A stretch of 35,107 nt of DNA from Fimenecus sp964540535 (GTDB lineage: Bacteria; Bacillota; Clostridia; Oscillospirales; Acutalibacteraceae): NCBI GenBank assembly GCA_964540535.1, contig CAZIMO010000013.1:1-35107 (forward strand), in the 5' to 3' direction. Below are positions 24,566-31,368 of this stretch, one piece after another (position 1 is the stretch's first letter; every line of letters begins with the position of its first letter). Position numbers and translations under genes: made by a program. The notes beneath the pieces were generated by a model. It had not been told where the DNA came from. It ran no database searches and saw only the letters and a program-made list of their open reading frames with translations.

Positions 24566-25597
24566 ATGGCTAAAAAACAATACACACCCGAAGAATATAA
24601 GGCAAAACTCGACAAAAAGGCTGAAAAAAATAAAAGATTCGCTTCTACCTTTACAAAAGTGCTCGCATTCTGCCTTGCAATCGCAATAGTATACAGTGCT
24701 TCTGTAATCGCGTTTACACGCACAGGTACGGCAAGTCTCGGTACAACAGCGTCAACTCCTGTTGGCGGCGGTACTAATAACAGCAACCTTGTCGATAACA
24801 ATGGTTCCTCAACAGGCAATGATGATCCTGCACAGGATCCTTCAACTGGTGTTGGTAATGACGATCCTGCTGTCCCAAGCGATACTGATAACAGCGGTAA
24901 TGTAAGCAGCGGTACTTCAAACGGCGGTGCTTCAAACAGCGGTACTTCAAGCAATAAAGGCGACAGCACAGATAAGCCCGCACAGGCTTCTGCTGACAAA
25001 ACACAGCAGGCTATTGACCTTTACAAGACAGGTATTTCTAAAGCAAAGTCATCTGCAAAAACAGTTATTCACACCAAAACAGGCGCTACAAACTATAACG
25101 GCATTGTTGAAGCAGGCGGACTTTCAAGTGCTGCTTCAACACTTATGAATTCATTTATGAAATCAAGCGAGCCTAACGAAGAAATCGACAAGAACGAGCT
25201 TCCTCCCGCAGCAGGCTCAAATAAGCTTACAAAGGCAACCGTTCAGTCAGTTAATATTAAAGAAGACGCTAATACATATACTGTTTCAATTAAAATGAAA
25301 GATGCCGTTAATCCTGTTGCAGGTGCGGATGGTATCGGTTCAGTTTCTAACATTATTGAAGAGTCACAGATTACAGGCCCTGTTGGCAGTATTCCCGGTT
25401 TGAAGGTCAGCAACATTCAGCTTGCTTATGAAAATGTTTACATTACCTGCAAAATCGATAAAGCAACAGGTAATATGACATATCTCTTCGTTGACGCTCC
25501 CTGTATTCTCAGTCTTGATGCTAAGCTTTTAGTAACAAGCCTTGACGGAGCTAAGATTGGTATTGAGTCTAAAGACGAATACACAATCGCTTATTAA
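24566..25597 (+). CDS. Membrane-anchored secreted protein of unknown function
   Basis: 343 residues, not recognised. A basic cytoplasmic N-terminus (KKQYTPEEYKAKLDKKAEKN) leads into one membrane helix at about 30-52 (VLAFCLAIAIVYSASVIAF). An extracellular Gly/Ser/Asn/Asp linker covers about 55-142, and a soluble domain about 143-343 contains TQQAIDLYKTGISKAKSSA, repeated Ala/Ser helices and an alternating beta-rich C-terminal half (NIKEDANTYTVSIKMKD, TCKIDKATGNMTYLFVD). The last part is reminiscent of a lipid- or ligand-binding beta-sandwich, but this is only a shape argument. Expressed alone: divergent from VanY and followed by a hairpin. Confidence 0.85.
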   Translation: MAKKQYTPEEYKAKLDKKAEKNKRFASTFTKVLAFCLAIAIVYSASVIAFTRTGTASLGTTASTPVGGGTNNSNLVDNNGSSTGNDDPAQDPSTGVGNDDPAVPSDTDNSGNVSSGTSNGGASNSGTSSNKGDSTDKPAQASADKTQQAIDLYKTGISKAKSSAKTVIHTKTGATNYNGIVEAGGLSSAASTLMNSFMKSSEPNEEIDKNELPPAAGSNKLTKATVQSVNIKEDANTYTVSIKMKDAVNPVAGADGIGSVSNIIEESQITGPVGSIPGLKVSNIQLAYENVYITCKIDKATGNMTYLFVDAPCILSLDAKLLVTSLDGAKIGIESKDEYTIAY

Positions 25598-25635
25598 AAT
25601 AATATATTTGTTCACGGCATAGAACAACTAAAAAT

Positions 25636-25666
25636 ATTAACCGCTCTGATTTTCAGAACGGTTAAT
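25636..25666. terminator. Terminator-like hairpin
   Basis: ATTAACCGCTCTGA (25636-25649) pairs with TCAGAACGGTTAAT (25653-25666), 13 of 14 pairs with a 3-base loop. T-tracts are weak on both sides. Confidence 0.5.
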
Positions 25667-25714
25667 GGTTTATATAGTAAAAAAATTAAAAAATAAAATG
25701 TTAGGGTGGAATTT

Positions 25715-27283
25715 ATGGCAGATAAAAAAACTGTAATGATTACCGGCGCTTCGGGCAATATGGGTCTTTTTGCGTTTAAAGAATTATATGCAAAAAAAGA
25801 CAAGTTTACTATTGTTCCTCTTTTAAGAAAGAGCGCAAAGAATGAAGAACTTTTTAAGGATTATATGAACGACCCTGCCGTTAAAATTGTTTGGGGCGAC
25901 CTTACAGATTATGACAGCATTATGGAAGCCGTTACAGGCGCTGATTATGTTCTTCATATCGGCGGTATGGTTTCTCCTGCAGCTGACTGGAGACCTTACA
26001 AAACACAGAAAACAAACATCGGCGCAGCTGAAAATATTTGCAAGGCAGTTCTTGCGCAGCCCAACGCTGATGACATTAAAGTCTGCTATATCGGTACTGT
26101 TGCTGAAACAGGCGATAGAAATTATCCAATCCATTGGGGTCGTTGCGGTGACCCGCTTAAAGTTTCCGTTTATGACCATTACGCAGTTTCAAAATGCCGT
26201 GCTGAAGCAATTTTTGTTGAAAGCGGAATTAAAAATTGGGTTGTAATGCGTCAGTCAGGTATTCTTTATCCCAATATTCTCAAAAATATGGATCCGATTA
26301 TGTTCCATGTGCCGATTAACGGCGTTCTTGAATGGTGTACAGTTGAAGATTCAGGCCGTTTGATGGCTAACCTTTGCGATGAAGATGCAAAGGGCAATCT
26401 CGGCGCTGATTTCTGGAATCATTTCTATAATATCGGTTCGGGTCAGGAATACAGAATTTCAAATTATGAATTTGAAGTGCTTCTTTTGGGTACTCTCGGT
26501 CTTGCAGGTCCCGAAAAGCTCTTTAAACCTAATTGGTTTATAACAAAGAACTTCCACGGTCAGTTCTATGCAGACTCTGATAAGCTTGAAGAATATCTTC
26601 ACTTCCGTGAAAATCTTCCTATTCAAGATTACTTTAACAGACTTGCAGATCAAGTTGAATTTTACTTTAAAATTCCACGCTATCTTCCTAAAGGTCTTGT
26701 TGCAGGTTGTGCAAGACCGTTTATGAAGAAGATAGCTTCAACTATTGATTTCGGTACTCTTGACTGGGCTAAAAAGAATGATAAGGTTCGTATGAGCGCT
26801 TATTACGGCTCAAAAGAAGAGTGGGAAAAGATTCCCGAAAAGTGGGAAGACTTTGAAATTATGAAGTTTGAAAAGGAAACAGAGGCTGCTGAAAAATATA
26901 AGCTTGATCACGGTTATGATGAGTCAAAGCCTGAATCAGAGCTTGATATTGAAGATATGAAGCAGGCAGCTGCTTTCCGTGGCGGCGAGTGCCTTTCTGA
27001 AACGATGGCAAAGGGCGATTTGACAACCAAGCTTAAATGGAAATGCGGACACTGCGGTGCAGAATTTGAAGCAAGCCCCGCGCTTATTCTTCTCGGCGGT
27101 CACTGGTGCCCCGAATGCTTTATTCCTCATAAGGCTTGGGACTATGACGCAATCGCAAAAACAAATCCGTTCTTCGCACAGGTTTGGTATCCTAACCACA
27201 GCAAGCACGAGCACAACCACTATAAATTCGACGATTTGTTCCATATCAACGGCATTCCGTGGGATAAAATCAAGAGAAAGTAA
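25715..27283 (+). CDS. Extended SDR (epimerase/3-beta-HSD-like) with C-terminal zinc ribbon
   Basis: 522 residues from ATG 25715 (GTG 25706 rejected because AGGGTGG overlaps it). The N-terminal part is an extended SDR: cofactor loop TGASGNMG (residues 10-17), GDLTDYDSI, IGTVAETG, and the YxxxK pair Tyr156-Lys160 (YAVSK). The middle (about 290-430) is not part of the standard fold. Near the C-terminus comes a zinc ribbon CGHC (Cys444, Cys447) and CPEC (Cys465, Cys468) with a 17-residue gap, resembling DUF4379-type probable zinc ribbons, and then a charged His/Asn tail (NHSKHEHNHYKF). NAD(P)-dependent oxidoreductase or epimerase; the substrate is unknown. It stands between two single-gene terminators and has two more SDR-fold genes downstream on the other strand. 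Confidence 0.85.
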   Translation: MADKKTVMITGASGNMGLFAFKELYAKKDKFTIVPLLRKSAKNEELFKDYMNDPAVKIVWGDLTDYDSIMEAVTGADYVLHIGGMVSPAADWRPYKTQKTNIGAAENICKAVLAQPNADDIKVCYIGTVAETGDRNYPIHWGRCGDPLKVSVYDHYAVSKCRAEAIFVESGIKNWVVMRQSGILYPNILKNMDPIMFHVPINGVLEWCTVEDSGRLMANLCDEDAKGNLGADFWNHFYNIGSGQEYRISNYEFEVLLLGTLGLAGPEKLFKPNWFITKNFHGQFYADSDKLEEYLHFRENLPIQDYFNRLADQVEFYFKIPRYLPKGLVAGCARPFMKKIASTIDFGTLDWAKKNDKVRMSAYYGSKEEWEKIPEKWEDFEIMKFEKETEAAEKYKLDHGYDESKPESELDIEDMKQAAAFRGGECLSETMAKGDLTTKLKWKCGHCGAEFEASPALILLGGHWCPECFIPHKAWDYDAIAKTNPFFAQVWYPNHSKHEHNHYKFDDLFHINGIPWDKIKRK

Positions 27284-27302
27284 TTCTCAAAATAAAATAA
27301 AG

Positions 27303-27332
27303 AAAGGTACAGTTTTTCTGTACCTTTTTCTT
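27303..27332 (+). terminator. Terminator after the SDR-zinc ribbon gene
   Basis: AAAGGTACAG (27303-27312), T5 loop, CTGTACCTTT (27318-27327), followed by TTCTTTT. Perfect 10-bp stem. Confidence 0.8.
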
Positions 27333-27349
27333 TTGAAAAACATATATAA

Positions 27350-27379
27350 AAAGAGTGCAGATTTTCACCTGCACTCTTT
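27350..27379 (-). terminator. Terminator after the minus-strand SDR pair
   Basis: AAAGAGTGCAG (27350-27360) pairs perfectly with CTGCACTCTTT (27369-27379). On the minus strand it is followed by TTTATATATG, a moderate T-tract. Confidence 0.7.
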
Positions 27380-27398
27380 AATTTTAATTATGTAAGAA

Positions 27399-28424
27399 TT
27401 ATTCGCCCTTCATTTCAAGGAGCTTGACCTTACCGTCGAATGCTGCCTGCGAAACCTTAATCGAATCTGTGATAGCGGCTTTAATATCATCTTCTTCAAC
27501 GCCTAATTCAAGACACCATTTTTTGTCGATGTAGAGGTTGTAGTCCATAATGTCGGGAAGCTGCATAGGATCCATACCTGAATCAATTCCGCGTTTAGCA
27601 TAGTCCTTAACAATTTTGCCCATTCCTATTCTCATCATCCACGGAGCAACAGTAAGAACCTTTCTGCCGTGCATTCCTCTTGCGTCAAATACAATTGCGA
27701 GGAATTCTTTCCAATTCATATTGTACATACCAATCGGAATTGCTTCAAAGCCTGTCTTGCCTGCTTTGTTTTCAGCCGCACCTGCGATTACTTGACCAAC
27801 CTGACGGCAGGTAAGCATTGCTGTACCGCCCTTGGGATACATTGTAACAGGCCATTTATCCATAAATTCGATTTGTTCAATAAGGACAGTCCAAACCGGC
27901 TTTCTGCCCGGCTGTGTGCCGAAAATGTAAGGAAGTTCAAGTACACAAGCGGAAAAATTCTCGTCGCAAGCGTCCTCACAAACCTTTTCCTGATCCATAC
28001 GGGACTTCATATAGGGATTTCTTTCGGTGAGCTTCATTTCGGGCTTAATCTTGTTGAGATAAGCGAAATATGAACCGAGTACAACTGCTCTCTTAACGCC
28101 TGCCTTTTTGCAAAGGGGGAAAATTCTTTCAAGGGGAGCGATGTTAAATTTGTAATAGTAATCCATTACAGGTGCAGGGAATTCAACTCTTTCATCAACG
28201 CCTGCTGCGAAAATGAAAACATCTGAACCCTCAAGCATAGCCTCAATTTCTTCATCAGTTTTCTTGTTGATGTCGCCGAAAATGATTTCCATTTCCTCGG
28301 GAATGGGAGCGCCTTCGGGAAGAGGAGGAAGCGCAACGCTTGTTACTTGATGGCCTCTTTTTATAAGAGTTGTTGCAGCTTCACATCCCAAAAGTCCTGT
28401 ACCGCCAATCATAAATACTTTCAT
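27399..28424 (-). CDS. NAD(P)-binding Rossmann oxidoreductase, atypical extended SDR
   Basis: 341 residues. The N-terminus MKVFMIGGTGLLGCEAA is a GGTGxxG nucleotide-binding loop, followed by IIFGDINKKTDEEI and a FAAGVDERVEFPAP segment. In place of the YxxxK active site the sequence reads YMKSR (Tyr138 to Arg142), so the catalytic Lys is missing or replaced, suggesting an unusual reaction or a non-catalytic role. The C-terminal 150 residues (PIGMYNMNWKEFLAIV, GIDSGMDPMQLPDIMDYNLY) are typical of the atypical-SDR group that binds varied small molecules. It is the second gene of the unit: the start follows the upstream SDR stop by 34 bases with a TTGGAG ribosome site. Confidence 0.85.
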   Translation of the reverse strand: MKVFMIGGTGLLGCEAATTLIKRGHQVTSVALPPLPEGAPIPEEMEIIFGDINKKTDEEIEAMLEGSDVFIFAAGVDERVEFPAPVMDYYYKFNIAPLERIFPLCKKAGVKRAVVLGSYFAYLNKIKPEMKLTERNPYMKSRMDQEKVCEDACDENFSACVLELPYIFGTQPGRKPVWTVLIEQIEFMDKWPVTMYPKGGTAMLTCRQVGQVIAGAAENKAGKTGFEAIPIGMYNMNWKEFLAIVFDARGMHGRKVLTVAPWMMRIGMGKIVKDYAKRGIDSGMDPMQLPDIMDYNLYIDKKWCLELGVEEDDIKAAITDSIKVSQAAFDGKVKLLEMKGE

Positions 28425-28458
28425 AATTCAATCTCCAATCTCTATTTTTGATTTTTAA

Positions 28459-29292
28459 TTAGTCTTTGAATACTGCGTCAAAAAGCGGTAATTTAGACAT
28501 TTTCATTACATTTGAGAAAAGTCTGCCGCCTTGAACAGGCATAATTCTGCCGAAATAATTCATAAATGCCGCATCGAAACCGTGAACCCCCAAGGGCTTC
28601 TTTGTTTTGATGTCGCGCATAATCATTTTAACCATTCTGTCGCATGAGGTGCTTACCATATTAAGCATTTTCTGACCTTTAGCGTCTGAAGAGTCTTGAT
28701 TTCTGAAAATATCTGTCTTTGTAAAGCCGGGACAAATAATTCCCACATAGCATTTACCGCGCAATTCCTCGCGAAGAGCTTCAGAGAGCGCTTTGAGAGC
28801 TGCCTTTGAGGCTGAATAAACTGATGTTCCTGCCAAGGTCATAAGAGCGGCAGAGGAATCAACATTGATTATTGCCGGTGAGCTTGACTCAAGAAGAATG
28901 GGAAGAAGTGCGTGAATTGAATAAACTGCTGAATAAAAGTTTATATCCATAGCTTTTTTTATGTATTCAACTGAATAGGTTTGGAATTTAGCGAATTTCG
29001 GCAAAATTCCTGCATTGTTGATAAGCACATCGGGATGAATGTCATTTTCTTTAAGATAATCGACAAAATCAAGCCAATTTTGTTCAACAGCAACATCGAA
29101 AAGCTGATATGAAAACTTATCGGCGAAATCGCCAAGCTCTTCGACAACCTTTTTCATTTTTTCTTCGCTTCTTGCAATACCGATTACAGTGCAGCCATGC
29201 TCTTTAATAAGCTTTTCTGCGACACCTTTACCCATACCGCCCGAAGCGCCTGTGATTATTACGGTTTTATTGTTCATCCAATCTTGACCCAT
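28459..29292 (-). CDS. Classical short-chain dehydrogenase with hydrophobic C-terminal part
   Basis: 277 residues. TGASGGMG cofactor loop (about 14-21), NNAG (92-95), catalytic Ser146/147 and YSASK (Tyr159, Lys163) are intact. Residues about 205-277 (GFDAAFMNYFGRIMPVQGGR, MKMSKLPLFDAVF) form an extra amphipathic tail that resembles lipid- or sterol-using SDRs, such as DHRS7B-like proteins. It is probably an NAD(P)H-dependent dehydrogenase acting on a lipophilic alcohol or ketone; the substrate cannot be read. It is first in the unit with the gene at 27399, from the promoter at 29346-29374. The ribosome site AAAGGTAGG is 8 bases upstream. Confidence 0.88.
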   Translation of the reverse strand: MGQDWMNNKTVIITGASGGMGKGVAEKLIKEHGCTVIGIARSEEKMKKVVEELGDFADKFSYQLFDVAVEQNWLDFVDYLKENDIHPDVLINNAGILPKFAKFQTYSVEYIKKAMDINFYSAVYSIHALLPILLESSSPAIINVDSSAALMTLAGTSVYSASKAALKALSEALREELRGKCYVGIICPGFTKTDIFRNQDSSDAKGQKMLNMVSTSCDRMVKMIMRDIKTKKPLGVHGFDAAFMNYFGRIMPVQGGRLFSNVMKMSKLPLFDAVFKD

Positions 29293-29345
29293 AATACAAA
29301 CCTACCTTTATAATTTTTTGAAATTAAAATTCCACTAACCCTTAT

Positions 29346-29374
29346 ATTTTAACGCAAAAACAAAGTTAATTCAA
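29346..29374 (-). promoter_or_regulatory. Sigma-A promoter for the SDR pair
   Basis: On the minus strand TTGAAT (29374-29369) and TAAAAT (29351-29346) are 17 bases apart. Confidence 0.65.
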
Positions 29375-29481
29375 TAGTTATAACAGTTTTTCTTGCTTAT
29401 AAAGTGAAAAATTGTTTATTGTGTTCGCTTGAAAATAGGTTCTGTTATCGATTTATGTAATACTCATATAGTTGCGAGAGC

Positions 29482-29541
29482 AAAAAAATGTCCGCAGACA
29501 GTATAACTCGCAGTTAGGCGAATAAAACTGTCCGCAGGACA
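29482..29541 (-). terminator. Two short tandem hairpins after spoVT
   Basis: On the minus strand TGTCC-TGC-GGACA (29541-29529) is followed by TTTTATT, and further on TGTC-TGCG-GACA (29500-29489) is followed by seven T. The two units share the TGCGGACA core. The stems are short, but the second has a good T-tract. Confidence 0.45.
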
Positions 29542-29547
29542 ATAAAC

Positions 29548-30087
29548 TTATTCTTCTGTCTGCTTGCCTAAAAACGATGCGGCAACGGACAAAAGTTTAA
29601 TTTCTGTTTGGCTGGGCATACTGCCGTCGGGATTAAGCATAAGCACTACAGCGCCTGCAACATCTCCGCCGCCTATAATGGGAAAGGCAATGCCTGCCTC
29701 ACGGTCGCTGTCAGCCAATGGGTAAAGAGCCTTTGTTTCAGGCGAAGCCACATAGTTCTCGCGATCTTCAATTAAATCTTCAAGAGATTCTGAAATTCTT
29801 TTGTCAAGCGCTTCTTTTTTCGGCAATCCGGAAACTGCGATAACATGGTCGCGGTCTGTAATAATTACCGGAAGATTTGTAGCCCTGTAAAGTACATCTG
29901 TGTATTGCCCCGAGAACTCTGATAACTCACCTATCGGTGAATATTTTTTGAAAATAACCTCGCCGTCAGAAGCGGTGTAAATCTCTAACGGGTCGCCCTC
30001 GCGGATACGCATGGTTCGGCGGATTTCCTTGGGAATTACAACTCTGCCCAAATCATCTATTCTTCGCACAATTCCTGTCGCTTTCAT
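29548..30087 (-). CDS. spoVT: Stage V sporulation protein T (AbrB-family regulator)
   Basis: 179 residues, the usual length. The N-terminal swapped-hairpin AbrB DNA-binding domain (MKATGIVRRIDDLGRVVIPKEIRR, about 1-50, in blocks MKATGIVRRIDDLGR and VVIPKEIRR) is followed by a GAF-like domain (about 55-178) with RATNLPVIITDRDHVIAVSG and GIAFPIIGGGDVAGAV. SpoVT is a forespore transcription factor that tunes sigma-G genes and germination. Its presence implies a spore-forming ancestor or lifestyle. The start has AAAGGAG 8 bases upstream. The leader holds a 9-bp hairpin (30117-30149). Confidence 0.95.
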   Translation of the reverse strand: MKATGIVRRIDDLGRVVIPKEIRRTMRIREGDPLEIYTASDGEVIFKKYSPIGELSEFSGQYTDVLYRATNLPVIITDRDHVIAVSGLPKKEALDKRISESLEDLIEDRENYVASPETKALYPLADSDREAGIAFPIIGGGDVAGAVVLMLNPDGSMPSQTEIKLLSVAASFLGKQTEE

Positions 30088-30116
30088 ATATATCTTTCTC
30101 CTTTATAACAGACATT

Positions 30117-30149
30117 TGCAGGAGCAGAAGTTCCGTAACAGCTCCTGCA
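30117..30149 (-). promoter_or_regulatory. Hairpin in the spoVT leader
   Basis: TGCAGGAGC (30117-30125) pairs perfectly with GCTCCTGCA (30141-30149), 15-base loop, about 12 bases before the ribosome site in the minus-strand direction. There is no T-tract on the minus strand, so an RNA structural element or operator is more likely than a terminator. Confidence 0.4.
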
Positions 30150-30282
30150 TAATTTTTAAAATCGTGATAGTATTATCTGTCAATTCAAAAGATTTATACC
30201 GTGAGATTTTATATTTTGCAGAGATTATATTGCAGTTGATTTTTTCTGTTAACAAAGGAACGCTTTACCTGTTTTATGGTAC

Positions 30283-30311
30283 TTGAAAAATGTGTCGGTT
30301 TATGATAGAAT
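30283..30311 (+). promoter_or_regulatory. Sigma-A promoter for the Lgt-like gene
   Basis: TTGAAA (30283-30288) and TAGAAT (30306-30311) have a 17-base spacer; the start codon is at 30339 after TTGGAG. Confidence 0.7.
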
Positions 30312-30338
30312 AATTTTACTTGGATTGGAGCTGGTTTA

Positions 30339-31247
30339 ATGAATAAATATTTTTGGCATACGGGTATAGAAAACTATGTTCTTTTCGGAAACATCGGCAT
30401 TATTTTGATGAATCTGTTTAATATTGTGCGTTACAAGAAATCGCGTCAGACATTGGGTCTTGTTTTCAAAAAAGCATCATACGGTTTATCAAAAGAAAAT
30501 GCAAAAAAATTTAACATAAATTCTCTTGTTTTCACATTTCTTGAGATAGTGCTGCTATATGTGATGTTTGTTATAACAGCACAGTTCACAAGATCTTTTG
30601 GTCATTTAGTCGGAACAGGCGCTAACTATTTTACTATATTATTTTTCTATCCGATAGCAATTCTTTTGTTGAGTGTAATAACAGGTGCAAATCCGTTGAA
30701 AAAAATGGATTTCATTGCTCAAGCTTTGCCAATAGCACTTTTCTTTGATAAAATAGGCTGTTATTGTGCAGGTTGCTGCCGCGGAATTTATTGGGTAGGC
30801 GGACCGAGAAATGAAAAATATGATTTTCAAGAGCAATTTCCCGTACAATTGGTTGAAGCAGGATTAGCTGCGGCAATTTTTATTATTCTGTGTATATACT
30901 GCAAGAAAAATAAAAAACCGGGTACAGTTTTCCCTTTATATATGATTTTATATACTTCAACAAGATTTTTCAGCGAATTTTACAGAGCAGAAGAAAATGT
31001 TTTAGGCCCGCTTAAAGTATATCATATACTTTGTCTTATAGGACTTGTACTCGGAATTATATATTTGATTTTAGCGCTGAAATTCGGTGACAAATTAACC
31101 GCGTATTATGACAAAAAACATGCTCCGATTGATTTGAAAATATCAATGATAGAGGGGATAGATAAAATGTCGGGAGAAACAGAAAAGCACGCAAAAAAAG
31201 GAAAAAATAATGCGGGCAAAAAGCAGGGTAAAAGTAAAAAACGTTAA
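30339..31247 (+). CDS. Prolipoprotein diacylglyceryl transferase (Lgt)-family membrane protein, divergent
   Basis: 302 residues with about seven membrane helices. It carries family marks: DKIGCYCAGCCRG at about residues 140-152 in the place of the classical RxxNFxN motif, then FPVQLVEAGLA and STRFFSEFYR near the C-terminus, the last equivalent to the arginine-containing loop that binds phosphatidylglycerol. The HGG motif of true Lgt is absent. The CysCysxxCCRG core and the missing motif place it in the divergent Lgt-like group, so transfer of diacylglycerol to lipoproteins is possible but not certain. The C-terminal 40 residues are a Lys-rich tail. It has a good promoter and terminator and is monocistronic. 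Confidence 0.8.
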   Translation: MNKYFWHTGIENYVLFGNIGIILMNLFNIVRYKKSRQTLGLVFKKASYGLSKENAKKFNINSLVFTFLEIVLLYVMFVITAQFTRSFGHLVGTGANYFTILFFYPIAILLLSVITGANPLKKMDFIAQALPIALFFDKIGCYCAGCCRGIYWVGGPRNEKYDFQEQFPVQLVEAGLAAAIFIILCIYCKKNKKPGTVFPLYMILYTSTRFFSEFYRAEENVLGPLKVYHILCLIGLVLGIIYLILALKFGDKLTAYYDKKHAPIDLKISMIEGIDKMSGETEKHAKKGKNNAGKKQGKSKKR

Positions 31248-31273
31248 AATGTCATATTAAGAAAACTACAAAT

Positions 31274-31302
31274 AAAAAGAGCAGCAGCGCTGCTCTTTTT
31301 TT
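31274..31302. terminator. Terminator after the Lgt-like gene
   Basis: AAAAAGAGCAGC (31274-31285), 3-base loop, GCTGCTCTTTTT (31289-31300), then TT. Perfect 12-bp stem with T-tract, A-tract on the other side, so it can work in both directions, also for the NRPS unit at 31369. Confidence 0.85.
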
Positions 31303-31368
31303 GTACCGTAATTCTGTTTGCGAAGCAGAGTGATACGAAACCGTAGGACGGTAACAAAATATTATATG

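Noticed and set aside
28459..29292. Naming the classical SDR IsmA or a specific hydroxysteroid dehydrogenase
   Set aside because: Only general SDR motifs and a hydrophobic tail are visible; no substrate-specific residues can be read without alignment.
31310..31350. Small hairpins (CTG...CAG and ACCG...CGGT) after the Lgt-like gene
   Set aside because: Stems of 3-5 bp without T-tracts; they lie beyond a strong terminator and show no further structure.
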